A program made the position numbers and the translations under genes. DNA of 6,180 bases from Gammaproteobacteria bacterium (GTDB taxonomy: Bacteria > Pseudomonadota > Alphaproteobacteria > UBA828), in contig PAWF01000047.1 in the NCBI GenBank assembly GCA_002714015.1, forward strand, positions 1-6,180, given 5' to 3'. The notes under the pieces are model-generated. The model ran no database searches, had not been told where the DNA came from, and saw only the letters and a program-made list of their open reading frames with translations. The stretch's first letter is position 1. Each line of letters opens with the position of its first letter. Shown piece after piece: positions 1 through 5,827 of this stretch.

Positions 1-1
1 A

Positions 2-103
2 AAACGATTTGGTATGAGAACAGGTAAAACAAAGAACTGGAAAAAAGCATATATCAAATTAGCTGAAGGGCAAAACTTAGATATTTTAAATACGGACGTT
101 TAA
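2..103 (+). CDS. rplW: 50S ribosomal protein L23, C-terminal end (5' truncated by window)
   Basis: Seen: an open frame from the window edge to a TAA at 101-103 gives 33 residues starting [20 protein letters not shown] and containing EGQNLDIL. This matches the last third of E. coli L23 (KRHGQRIGRR, WKKAYVTL, EGQNLD), so the frame and identity are clear although the start lies upstream. Known: L23 binds 23S rRNA next to the peptide exit and is the docking site for trigger factor and SRP. The docking residues are in the N-terminal part, outside the window. It lies directly before rplB, with 4 bases between them, as in the S10 operon. The tail ends a few residues beyond the EGQNLD block and nothing about it is odd. 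Confidence 0.95.
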   Translation, partial: KRFGMRTGKTKNWKKAYIKLAEGQNLDILNTDV

Positions 104-107
104 AGAA

Positions 108-938
108 ATGGCAGTTATAAAGTCAAAACCAACATCACCAGGTCGAAGATTTGTTCAGACTGTTAAAACAGATAATCTCCACAAAGGAAGACCTCACAGA
201 TCTCTCACTTCTGGCTTAAAGAAAACAGGAGGAAGGAACAATTATGGACGAATGACAACTAGACATATCGGCGGAGGACACAAGAGACTTTACAGACAGA
301 TAGATTTTAAGAGAAATAAAGACAATATATCAGCCGTTGTAGAAAGGATTGAATACGACCCTAATCGCTCTTCACATATAGCTCTTGTTCTTTATGAGGA
401 TGGTGAGAGGAGATACATCATTGCACCGAAAGGCCTTAAAGAAGGAGACAAGGTTTTTTCTGGAAACAATGTTCCAATTGCAAATGGTAATACTCTTCCA
501 CTAAATAATATTCCTGTTGGAACAATTGTTCATTGCATTGAAATGAAACCAGGAAAAGGTGCTCAAATTGCTAGATCAGCAGGAGCAAGTGTTCAGGTTC
601 TAGCAAAAGAAGGAAACTATGCTACTCTTCGGTTGAAATCTGGAGAAGTCAGAAAAGTTCTAATTAGTTGCAGAGCAACAATAGGCGAGGTCGGTCATCA
701 AGAACATAACTTAAGAAAACTTGGTAAAGCAGGTGCAAGCAGATGGAGAGGCGTAAGACCGACTGTAAGAGGCGTTGTAATGAACCCAGTTGACCATCCA
801 CATGGAGGAGGAGAAGGAAAAACCTCTGGTGGCAGAGATCCTGTTTCTCCATGGGGTGTTCCAACCAAAGGATATAAAACCAGATCTAACAAAGTGACTG
901 ATAAGTTCATAGTTAGAAGAAGGAAGAAGAGAAAGTAA
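108..938 (+). CDS. rplB: 50S ribosomal protein L2
   Basis: Seen: 276 residues, against 273 in E. coli, and collinear throughout: an N-terminal extension ([20 protein letters not shown]), the OB-fold RNA-binding domain with [17 protein letters not shown] near residues 53-69, the SH3-like domain with [12 protein letters not shown] and [10 protein letters not shown], and the C-terminal [13 protein letters not shown] block. His230 in that block corresponds to E. coli His229, a residue tied to peptidyl-transferase function. The tail is very basic (RRRKKRK). Known: L2 is a primary 23S rRNA binder needed for subunit joining and peptide-bond formation. The ATG at 108 is chosen because [14 protein letters not shown] matches the family N-terminus. 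Its Shine-Dalgarno is weak (GGAC at 94-97), so coupling to rplW translation, 4 bases upstream, is likely. Confidence 0.98.
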   Translation: MAVIKSKPTSPGRRFVQTVKTDNLHKGRPHRSLTSGLKKTGGRNNYGRMTTRHIGGGHKRLYRQIDFKRNKDNISAVVERIEYDPNRSSHIALVLYEDGERRYIIAPKGLKEGDKVFSGNNVPIANGNTLPLNNIPVGTIVHCIEMKPGKGAQIARSAGASVQVLAKEGNYATLRLKSGEVRKVLISCRATIGEVGHQEHNLRKLGKAGASRWRGVRPTVRGVVMNPVDHPHGGGEGKTSGGRDPVSPWGVPTKGYKTRSNKVTDKFIVRRRKKRK

Positions 939-939
939 T

Positions 940-1212
940 ATGCCTAGATCAATAAAGAAAGGACCTTTTGTAGATTTGCATTTGATGGATAAAGTCCAAA
1001 AAGCAGTTGAAGAGGGAGGAAGAGCCAGAATTAAAACATGGTCTAGAAGATCCATGGTCATACCAGAAATGGTAGGTATGACTATCTCTGTTCATAATGG
1101 AAGAGAGCATGTACCGATATTGATTTCTGAGAATATGGTTGGCCATAAATTAGGTGAATTTGCCCCAACAAGGACATTTCGCGGACATTCTGGTGATCGT
1201 AAAACTAAGTAA
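940..1212 (+). CDS. rpsS: 30S ribosomal protein S19
   Basis: Seen: 90 residues (E. coli 92) with the family signatures [15 protein letters not shown] at the N-terminus, [24 protein letters not shown] and the C-terminal [19 protein letters not shown]. The C-terminus is slightly shorter than in E. coli. Known: S19 sits in the head of the 30S subunit, forms a complex with S13, and contributes to the intersubunit contacts with L5 and the 23S A-site finger. One base separates its ATG from the rplB stop. A purine-rich AGGAAG run (921-926) inside the end of rplB can act as ribosome binding site, and coupling to rplB is probable. Confidence 0.98.
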   Translation: MPRSIKKGPFVDLHLMDKVQKAVEEGGRARIKTWSRRSMVIPEMVGMTISVHNGREHVPILISENMVGHKLGEFAPTRTFRGHSGDRKTK

Positions 1213-1223
1213 GAGCTAAGAAA

Positions 1224-1556
1224 ATGAAAGTAAAGTCAACATTAAGGTATGCAAGGATTTCTCCTCAAAAGACGAGATTGATCGTCGACATGATTCGAGG
1301 ATCTGATGTTTTGGCAGCTATAAGGTTGGTGAAGTTTCTCCCCCAAAAAGCAGCAAAAATCGTTTCAAAGGTTCTTAACTCAGCAGTTGCTAATGCTGAA
1401 AACAATCTAGGACTAGATATAGATGATTTAAAAGTATCACAAGTCTATGTTAATGAGGCTCCAACTTTCAAAAGATTTAGAGCAAGAGCACGAGGTAGAG
1501 GAACAAGAATTCTAAAAAGAAATAGTCATATCACAATTGAATTATCGGACGAGTAA
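1224..1556 (+). CDS. rplV: 50S ribosomal protein L22
   Basis: Seen: 110 residues, the same length as E. coli L22. The globular domain includes [17 protein letters not shown] and [19 protein letters not shown]. It is followed by the long beta-hairpin with [16 protein letters not shown] at 81-96 and the end SHITIEL. Residues F82-K83-R84 align with the M-K-R of E. coli whose deletion causes macrolide resistance, so the hairpin is full length. E. coli Pro87 and Lys90 are Ala87 and Arg90 here. Known: the hairpin lines the nascent-peptide tunnel, and L22 is an early assembly protein. The ATG follows rpsS by 11 bases with only a weak AGAG/TAAGAA purine stretch before it. Ten of its twelve arginine codons are AGA or AGG. 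Confidence 0.98.
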   Translation: MKVKSTLRYARISPQKTRLIVDMIRGSDVLAAIRLVKFLPQKAAKIVSKVLNSAVANAENNLGLDIDDLKVSQVYVNEAPTFKRFRARARGRGTRILKRNSHITIELSDE

Positions 1557-1557
1557 T

Positions 1558-2196
1558 ATGGGACAAAAAGTACATCCAATAGGTATAAGGTTAGGTATCA
1601 GTAAGAAGTGGTCTTCAAACTGGTTCTCTGACTCATCAAGTTTTTCAAAGAATGTTCATCAAGATTTTATGATCAGGGAGCTATTGAATAAAAAACTTAA
1701 GGATGCTGCGGTAAGTAATATTCAGATAGAGAGAAGTTCTGATAATCTTACTGTCACTATATTTTCAGCCAGACCAGGAATTGTGATTGGAAAAAAAGGC
1801 GAAGGAATTGAAGGCTTGAGAAGAGAGGTAGCTAGCTTAATGGAAACTTCAATTAATAATGTTTTGCTTAATATAAATGAAATAAAAAAGCCTGAATTAG
1901 ATGCAAAACTTGTAGCTTCTTCAATAACTCAGCAATTAGAGAGAAGAGTTCTATACAGAAGAGCCATGAAAAGAGCTGTTACGAATACAATGAGGTTGGG
2001 AGCAAATGGAATAAAAGTGAAAGTAGCAGGCAGACTGAATGGTGCAGAAATCGCTAGATCAGAATGGTATCAAGAAGGAAGAGTTCCGCTCCATACTCTA
2101 AAGGCTAATATAGATTACGGCGTTTCAGAAGCTATGACTACATATGGAATCATTGGTGTGAAAGTTTGGATTTTCAAAGACGATGAATCAAAGTAA
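1558..2196 (+). CDS. rpsC: 30S ribosomal protein S3, lacking the usual basic tail
   Basis: Seen: from the ATG at 1558 the protein is 212 residues and begins [14 protein letters not shown], the invariant S3 start. A longer frame from a TTG at 1537 would add seven unconserved residues inside rplV and is rejected. The type II KH domain shows the GKKG loop at 78-81. The C-terminal domain has RRAMKRA at 134-140, where R134, R135 and K138 match the E. coli residues R131, R132 and K135 implicated in mRNA helicase activity at the entry tunnel. The block [14 protein letters not shown] (EGRVPLHTL) and GVKVWIF close the fold. It then stops after KDDESK, whereas E. coli S3 (233 residues) continues with a basic tail. 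One base separates it from rplV. Confidence 0.98.
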   Translation: MGQKVHPIGIRLGISKKWSSNWFSDSSSFSKNVHQDFMIRELLNKKLKDAAVSNIQIERSSDNLTVTIFSARPGIVIGKKGEGIEGLRREVASLMETSINNVLLNINEIKKPELDAKLVASSITQQLERRVLYRRAMKRAVTNTMRLGANGIKVKVAGRLNGAEIARSEWYQEGRVPLHTLKANIDYGVSEAMTTYGIIGVKVWIFKDDESK

Positions 2197-2214
2197 ATAG
2201 ATTAGGAAAAATAA

Positions 2215-2628
2215 ATGTTACAACCAAAGAGAACAAAGTACAGAAAACAAATGAAAGGCAAGAATAGAGGCCTTGCTTCTAGAGGAAGTACCGTTTCATT
2301 TGGTGAATATGGATTAAAGGCTACTGGTCGAGGAAGAATTACAGCAAGACAAATCGAGGCGGCTAGAAGAGCCATGACTAGACACATTAAAAGAGGCGGT
2401 AAGATCTGGATAAGGATTTTCCCTGATAAGCCAATTACTAAAAAGCCCCTTGAAGTAAGGCAAGGTAAAGGTAAAGGTAATGTCGAATATTGGGTCGCAC
2501 AAATTCAGCCAGGAAAAGTTTTATATGAAATGAGTGGTGTAGAGGAAAGCTTAGCTCAGGAAGCATTTAAACTTGCTGCAGCAAAACTTCCAATCAGTAC
2601 AAAGTTTGTAAGTAGGCAAATCATATGA
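2215..2628 (+). CDS. rplP: 50S ribosomal protein L16
   Basis: Seen: 137 residues (E. coli 136), starting [19 protein letters not shown] and including [50 protein letters not shown] and [12 protein letters not shown]. Arg82 aligns with E. coli Arg81, the arginine that the oxygenase YcfD hydroxylates in E. coli. Whether that happens here cannot be read from the window. Known: L16 binds 23S rRNA near the A-site elbow and is a late assembly protein needed for peptidyl transfer. A good Shine-Dalgarno AGGA (2204-2207) lies 7 bases before the ATG in the 18-base gap after rpsC, the widest gap in the window. Its TGA overlaps the rpmC start as ATGA. Confidence 0.98.
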   Translation: MLQPKRTKYRKQMKGKNRGLASRGSTVSFGEYGLKATGRGRITARQIEAARRAMTRHIKRGGKIWIRIFPDKPITKKPLEVRQGKGKGNVEYWVAQIQPGKVLYEMSGVEESLAQEAFKLAAAKLPISTKFVSRQII

Positions 2629-2822
2629 TTGATATCAAGGATATAAGAAGCAAGGGAGTAAAGGATCTAGAAAAGATGCTTGATGACCTTTTAGATGAGC
2701 AAATGAAGTTAAGGCTTCAATTTGTCACTGGACAGGTCACAAATTCAAGTCAATTTAAAAAGATTAGAAAAGATATAGCTAGATTAAAAACAGTTTTGAG
2801 TGAGCAAAATAATGGCAATTGA
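2625..2822 (+). CDS. rpmC: 50S ribosomal protein L29
   Basis: Seen: 65 residues (E. coli 63), helical and highly charged, with the family features DEQMKLRLQ near residues 24-32 (E. coli REQFNLRMQ), the GQ turn after it, and [12 protein letters not shown] near 47-58. Two antiparallel helices are expected. Known: L29 binds at the exit-tunnel rim beside L23 and contributes to the docking area for SRP. The start overlaps the rplP stop by 4 bases (ATGA), a classic coupling arrangement. The last codons overlap the start of rpsQ by 11 bases in another frame, so both ends of this small gene are shared with neighbours. Confidence 0.96.
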   Translation: MIDIKDIRSKGVKDLEKMLDDLLDEQMKLRLQFVTGQVTNSSQFKKIRKDIARLKTVLSEQNNGN

Positions 2823-3081
2823 TAATCAAAAAAATACAAGAAGAACTACTGGCGTTGTTGTCAGTGACTCAATGGAAAAGTCAGCTACTGTCGCTGTGCA
2901 AAGAAGGATGAAGCATCCTCTTTATAATAAATATATATATAAGACCACAAAGATCATGATCCATGACGAAGAAAACGCTTCCAAGGCGGGAGATAAAGTG
3001 ACAATTAGAGAATCTAAGCCAATATCAAAGAAAAAAGCTTGGGTCTTGGATCAAATATTAGAGTCTAAAAGAGCGGAGTAA
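2812..3081 (+). CDS. rpsQ: 30S ribosomal protein S17
   Basis: Seen: 89 residues (E. coli 84), with the OB-fold signatures TGVVVSDSMEKSATVAVQRR, KHPLYNKYIYKTTK, HDEENASKAGDKVTIRESKP and the end SKKKAWVLDQIL. The N-terminus is about four residues longer than in E. coli. Known: S17 is a primary 16S rRNA binder in the 30S body. The ATG at 2812 is chosen. An in-frame GTG at 2800 would add four residues (MSKI) and extend the overlap with rpmC, but the ATG lies 7 bases after a GAGTGAG stretch (2798-2804) and is the simpler choice. Even so the gene overlaps rpmC by 11 bases. It is the last gene of the S10 operon in E. coli; here rplN follows after 3 bases. Confidence 0.96.
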   Translation: MAIDNQKNTRRTTGVVVSDSMEKSATVAVQRRMKHPLYNKYIYKTTKIMIHDEENASKAGDKVTIRESKPISKKKAWVLDQILESKRAE

Positions 3082-3084
3082 CTT

Positions 3085-3453
3085 ATGATTCAAACTGAAA
3101 CAATGCTCAATATTGCAGATAACAGTGGTGCTAGGAAAGTGCTTTGTATAAAAGTGCTTGGCGGCTCAAAAAAGAGATATGCAAGAATCGGGGACATCAT
3201 AAAGGTTACCGTCAAGGATGCGATTCCAAGAGGTAAAGTTAAGAAGGGTGATGTTTATGATGCATTGGTTGTAAGAACCAAATCTGGTGTAAGAAGATCT
3301 GATGGCTCACTCATAAGATTTGATGGAAATGCTGCAGTGCTTCTCGACAATAAATTAGAGCCTATTGGAACAAGAGTATTTGGACCTGTTACAAGGGAAT
3401 TAAGAGCAAAGAAGCAACTGAAGATTATCTCCCTTGCTCCAGAAGTTATATAG
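3085..3453 (+). CDS. rplN: 50S ribosomal protein L14
   Basis: Seen: 122 residues (E. coli 123), starting [19 protein letters not shown] and including [48 protein letters not shown] and the C-terminal [13 protein letters not shown] and IISLAPEV. The single-residue shortening is in the loop before PIGTR. Known: L14 binds 23S rRNA near the factor-binding side, takes part in intersubunit bridges with 16S helix 14, and is the target of the silencing factor RsfS. GGAG at 3075-3078, inside the end of rpsQ, sits 6 bases before the ATG. In E. coli this gene opens the separate spc operon; here there is no room upstream for its own promoter except within rpsQ. The TAG stop is part of the TAGGAA that precedes rplX. 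Confidence 0.98.
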   Translation: MIQTETMLNIADNSGARKVLCIKVLGGSKKRYARIGDIIKVTVKDAIPRGKVKKGDVYDALVVRTKSGVRRSDGSLIRFDGNAAVLLDNKLEPIGTRVFGPVTRELRAKKQLKIISLAPEVI

Positions 3454-3455
3454 GA
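3452..3455 (+). promoter_or_regulatory. Shine-Dalgarno site that fixes the TTG start of rplX
   Basis: AGGA, partly inside the TAG stop of rplN, ends 8 bases before the TTG at 3464. No ATG or GTG occurs in the rplX frame between the rplN end and the conserved protein start, so this site supports TTG as the initiator. Ribosomes finishing rplN would be placed directly on it. Confidence 0.7.
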
Positions 3456-3463
3456 ATATTAAA

Positions 3464-3781
3464 TTGAAAAAAATAAAAAAAGGCGACCAAGTGATAGTAC
3501 TTTCAGGCAAGGATAAAGGAAGGAGCGGCACTGTATTAAATATACTCAAGAACTCTAAAGTACTTGTTGAGAATGTGAATATTGTCAAAAAACATCAAAA
3601 AGGTAACCCCAATACTGGACAAGAGGGTGGAATCATAGAAAAAGAAATGCCAATCCATATCTCAAATGTAATGTTAATGAATCCTATTACTAACCAACCA
3701 GATAGAGTGGGTATAAAGAAACTTGAGGATGGAACAAAAGTTAGATACTTCAAGTCAAATAATGAGGTTGTGGATATTTAG
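3464..3781 (+). CDS. rplX: 50S ribosomal protein L24 (TTG start)
   Basis: Seen: 105 residues when started at TTG 3464, giving (M)[18 protein letters not shown], the KOW motif region at about 4-28, then [17 protein letters not shown] near 48-64 and [18 protein letters not shown] near the end. E. coli L24 is 104 residues with the same layout. The first in-frame ATG is at about residue 63, well past the KOW domain, so a non-ATG start is required. A TTG at 3434 is also in frame but would add ten unconserved residues overlapping rplN. Known: L24 is an assembly initiator of the 50S subunit and sits at the exit-tunnel rim. It ends 2 bases before rplE. Confidence 0.95.
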   Translation: MKKIKKGDQVIVLSGKDKGRSGTVLNILKNSKVLVENVNIVKKHQKGNPNTGQEGGIIEKEMPIHISNVMLMNPITNQPDRVGIKKLEDGTKVRYFKSNNEVVDI

Positions 3782-3811
3782 AAATGGCAAGGTTAAAAGA
3801 GAAATATAACC
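3766..3811 (+). promoter_or_regulatory. Possible stem-loop over the rplX/rplE junction (S8-type control site?)
   Basis: By eye, GGTT (3766-3769) can pair with AACC (3808-3811) and ATATTT (3774-3779) with AAATAT (3802-3807). This leaves a 4-base bulge (GTGG) on one side and a 22-base loop that holds the rplE ATG at 3784. In E. coli, S8 represses the spc operon by binding an mRNA helix at this same junction that mimics its 16S rRNA site. Position and bulged shape fit, but I cannot recognise the S8 core bases, the helix is AT-rich, and a smaller hairpin GGTTA/TAACC (3791-3795 with 3807-3811) competes. Treat as a candidate only. Confidence 0.2.
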
Positions 3812-4539
3812 AAGAAATTAAAGCTAATCTTCAGAAAAAGCTTGGACTCTCAAATGCTATGGAGGTACCAAGAATAAAAAAGATTACTGTGAATATGGGT
3901 GTTGGAGAAGCAGTACAGGATAAGAAAACAATCGAAAAAGCAGTTGCAGACCTTGAGAAATTAGCTGGACAAAAAGCATTAATCACTCGTGCCAGAAAAT
4001 CAGTTGCCTCTTTCAAAATAAGAGAAGGAATGCCAATAGGAGTCAAAGTAACACTCAGAAGAGAAAGGATGTATGAGTTTTTAGACAGACTTATTAATGT
4101 CGCACTTCCTCGCGTAAGAGATTTCAGGGGGCTCAATAGCAAATCTTTTGATGGTAATGGTAACTATAGTCTAGGAATAAAAGAGCAGATCATATTCCCT
4201 GAAATTGATTATGACAAAATCGACAAGATAAGAGGTTTAGATATCAGCATCACAACAAGTGCTAAGAATGACGAGGAAGGATTAGCATTATTAAAAGAAT
4301 TCAACTTCCCTCTCAAAGATGCCCCTAAGAAAAAAACAACTGAGGAGTCAGAATCAGAAGAAATTATTGAAGTAGCTGATGCAGAGCCTGAAGAGAGCAA
4401 AGAAGAAGTTATTGAGACAGCTGATGCAGTGAATGAAGCAGAAGAAAAAGCAGCTGCCGAGACATCCGATGAAGAGCCTGAATCAGAAGAAGTATCTGAA
4501 ACAGAAGATAAAGAAACTGAAAGTGAGAAAAAAGAATGA
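3784..4539 (+). CDS. rplE: 50S ribosomal protein L5 with a long acidic C-terminal extension
   Basis: Seen: 251 residues, against 179 in E. coli. Residues 1-179 are an ordinary L5: [13 protein letters not shown] at the start, [97 protein letters not shown] and the final [15 protein letters not shown]. Residues 180-251 are extra: a short lysine-rich link (APKKKTT), then 65 residues made mostly of Glu, Ser, Ala, Thr and Val with no predicted fold. In the 72 residues I count 27 Glu, 4 Asp and 8 Lys, a net charge near -23. The frame is open to a TGA that overlaps the rpsN ATG, so the tail looks truly translated. Known: L5 binds 5S rRNA with L18 in the central protuberance and touches S13. What the tail does is unknown. 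Confidence 0.97.
   Translation: MARLKEKYNQEIKANLQKKLGLSNAMEVPRIKKITVNMGVGEAVQDKKTIEKAVADLEKLAGQKALITRARKSVASFKIREGMPIGVKVTLRRERMYEFLDRLINVALPRVRDFRGLNSKSFDGNGNYSLGIKEQIIFPEIDYDKIDKIRGLDISITTSAKNDEEGLALLKEFNFPLKDAPKKKTTEESESEEIIEVADAEPEESKEEVIETADAVNEAEEKAAAETSDEEPESEEVSETEDKETESEKKE
4357..4428 (+). repeat. Imperfect direct repeat inside the L5 acidic tail
   Basis: Two 27-base copies at 4357-4383 and 4402-4428, offset by 45 bases (15 codons), differ at 4 positions and encode EEIIEVADA and [10 protein letters not shown] weaker third copy, EEVSETED, starts at about 4486. Related EPE/ESE stretches precede the copies. The pattern suggests the tail grew by in-frame duplication of a short acidic unit followed by drift. 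Confidence 0.7.
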
Positions 4540-4841
4540 CGAGAAAAGCAATTGTAGAGAGGGAACTCAAGAGATTTAGAACGGTTGAAAAGTATGCTGA
4601 AAAAAGAGCATCTCTAAAGGCTATCCTTCGTGATGTAAATGCATCACAAGAAGAGAAAAACGAAGCAAGAATAAAGTTACAAAAGCTGCCAAGAAATGCG
4701 AGCCCATCAAGATTGAGAAATCGTTGCTCAATTACTGGCAGACCAAAGGGGTACTATAGAAAATTTGGACTTGGAAGAAGCAAGCTCAGAGAAGAAGCAA
4801 TGAAAGGAAATATACCGGGATTGCATAAAGCAAGTTGGTAA
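4536..4841 (+). CDS. rpsN: 30S ribosomal protein S14 (zinc-free, long form)
   Basis: Seen: 101 residues, the same length as E. coli S14, with [25 protein letters not shown] N-terminal helices, then [40 protein letters not shown] and the invariant end [11 protein letters not shown]. Only one cysteine is present, so this is the zinc-independent C-minus form, not the short CXXC type. Known: S14 is a late 30S protein in the head, beside S3, S10 and S19. Its ATG overlaps the rplE stop as ATGA; the bases before it are a purine run (GAGAAAAAAGA) without a clear Shine-Dalgarno, so its translation probably depends on ribosomes that have read through the L5 acidic tail. Confidence 0.98.
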   Translation: MTRKAIVERELKRFRTVEKYAEKRASLKAILRDVNASQEEKNEARIKLQKLPRNASPSRLRNRCSITGRPKGYYRKFGLGRSKLREEAMKGNIPGLHKASW

Positions 4842-4844
4842 AAA

Positions 4845-4850
4845 AGAGGA
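4845..4850 (+). promoter_or_regulatory. Strong Shine-Dalgarno of rpsH
   Basis: AGAGGA ends 7 bases before the ATG at 4858 in the 16-base gap after rpsN. It favours the first of two nearby in-frame ATGs (4858 and 4864) as the S8 start, in agreement with the E. coli N-terminus MSMQDP. This is the best ribosome binding site in the window. Confidence 0.75.
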
Positions 4851-4857
4851 AACAGAT

Positions 4858-5256
4858 ATGACAATGACAGATCCAATTGCCGATATGTTAACACGAATTA
4901 GAAACGCTCATAAAATAAGCGCTTCGAGTGTTTCTATTCCTCATTCAAAAATTAAGGAAAGTATTGCATCAGTTTTATTAGAGGAAGGCTATATAAAAGG
5001 GTTTACTAGCGAAGAATCTGAAAATAATAAGAGCAATCTAAATATTGAATTGAAGTATTTTGATGGCAAACCTGTCATTGAAAAAATAGATAGAGTGAGT
5101 AGACCAGGATTAAGAATATATAAGCAAACATCTGAAATCCCACGAGTTATGGGAGGCTTGGGTGTTGCAATTGTTTCTACCTCATCCGGGGTTATGAGTG
5201 ATAGAAAAGCAAGAAAAATTGGACAAGGCGGAGAAGTCTTGTGCGTGGTGTCTTAA
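4858..5256 (+). CDS. rpsH: 30S ribosomal protein S8
   Basis: Seen: 132 residues (E. coli 130), with [19 protein letters not shown] at the start, [46 protein letters not shown], and the conserved C-terminal RNA-binding part [20 protein letters not shown] with GGEVLCVV. The STSSGVM segment contains the residues that contact 16S helix 21 in other bacteria (E. coli VSTSKGVM). The loop between the two domains ([11 protein letters not shown]) is a little longer and more polar than in E. coli. Known: S8 is a primary 16S rRNA binder of the 30S body and, in E. coli, the repressor of the spc operon. The RNA-binding residues are intact, so autoregulation is possible. Confidence 0.98.
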   Translation: MTMTDPIADMLTRIRNAHKISASSVSIPHSKIKESIASVLLEEGYIKGFTSEESENNKSNLNIELKYFDGKPVIEKIDRVSRPGLRIYKQTSEIPRVMGGLGVAIVSTSSGVMSDRKARKIGQGGEVLCVVS

Positions 5257-5273
5257 ATTAAGTAGGCTATAAA

Positions 5274-5816
5274 ATGTCAAGAATAGAAAAACAACCTGTA
5301 GATATACCAGAAGCGGTAGAAGCAAATATTGTTGATTCAGACAATCTATTAAAAGTGAAAGGCCCTAAAGGGGAGCTATCGCTTGATTTAATCAATGATG
5401 TCTCTATCGCTATACAGGATGGTTCAGTAAAGATCACCTCTAATGGCAAATCACGTTTTTCTAAAGCTGCTGCAGGGACATTTAGAAGTTTAATACAAAA
5501 CATGGTTATTGGTGTTACTGAAGGATATACGAAAGAACTTGAACTAATTGGTGTAGGCTATCGAGCCAAGTCACAAGGTAAGACATTGAATTTAACACTA
5601 GGCTTTTCTCATCCTGTTAACTATGAGATCCCAGAGGGAATTGAAATATCAACACCTTCTCAAACCGAAATTACCATTGCTGGAATTGACAAGCAGAAAG
5701 TTGGACAAGTTGCAGCTGAGCTAAGAGCAATTAGGCCGCCTGAGCCTTATAAAGGCAAGGGTGTGAGATATAAAGATGAGCAAATAACATTAAAAGAAAC
5801 TAAGAAAGCTGTTTAA
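5274..5816 (+). CDS. rplF: 50S ribosomal protein L6
   Basis: Seen: 180 residues (E. coli 177), two tandem L6 folds. The first includes [31 protein letters not shown] and [20 protein letters not shown]. The second includes [55 protein letters not shown] and the signature [13 protein letters not shown]. Known: L6 binds 23S rRNA near the sarcin-ricin loop and the stalk base and is required for late 50S assembly. The ATG has AGTAGG (5261-5266) 7 bases upstream in the 17-base gap after rpsH. Nothing unusual was seen. Confidence 0.98.
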   Translation: MSRIEKQPVDIPEAVEANIVDSDNLLKVKGPKGELSLDLINDVSIAIQDGSVKITSNGKSRFSKAAAGTFRSLIQNMVIGVTEGYTKELELIGVGYRAKSQGKTLNLTLGFSHPVNYEIPEGIEISTPSQTEITIAGIDKQKVGQVAAELRAIRPPEPYKGKGVRYKDEQITLKETKKAV

Positions 5817-5827
5817 AAAATAAAGTT

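Noticed and set aside
664..1146. Several overlapping minus-strand open frames opposite rplB and rpsS
   Set aside because: They lie antisense to strongly conserved ribosomal genes, resemble no protein family, and have no ribosome binding sites; they reflect the codon pattern of the genes on the other strand.
1537..1557. Upstream TTG start for rpsC inside rplV
   Set aside because: The added residues are not conserved; MGQKVHP from the ATG at 1558 is the universal S3 N-terminus.
2461..2482. Triple GGTAAA-like tandem repeat in rplP
   Set aside because: It encodes GKGKG, an invariant part of L16, so the repeat follows from protein conservation.
2926..2943. TA-rich run resembling a -10 element in front of the spc genes
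   Set aside because: It encodes the conserved YNKYIYK segment of S17 and I found no -35 element at a suitable distance.
4300..4330. Frameshift or lost stop at the end of the L5 core as an explanation of the long tail
   Set aside because: The tail keeps biased in-frame acidic codons over 216 bases and ends in a precise ATGA overlap with rpsN; former intergenic DNA of that length would be out of place in this compact cluster.
3831..4400. Minus-strand open frames opposite rplE, including one rich in Ser and Ile under the acidic tail
   Set aside because: The Ser/Ile-rich composition is simply the reverse complement of the GAA/GAT-rich tail. No start signal or recognisable protein was seen.
5686..5692. 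TTGACA resembling a -35 promoter box in rplF
   Set aside because: It encodes the conserved Ile-Asp-Lys of L6 and no TATAAT-like box follows at 16-18 bases.
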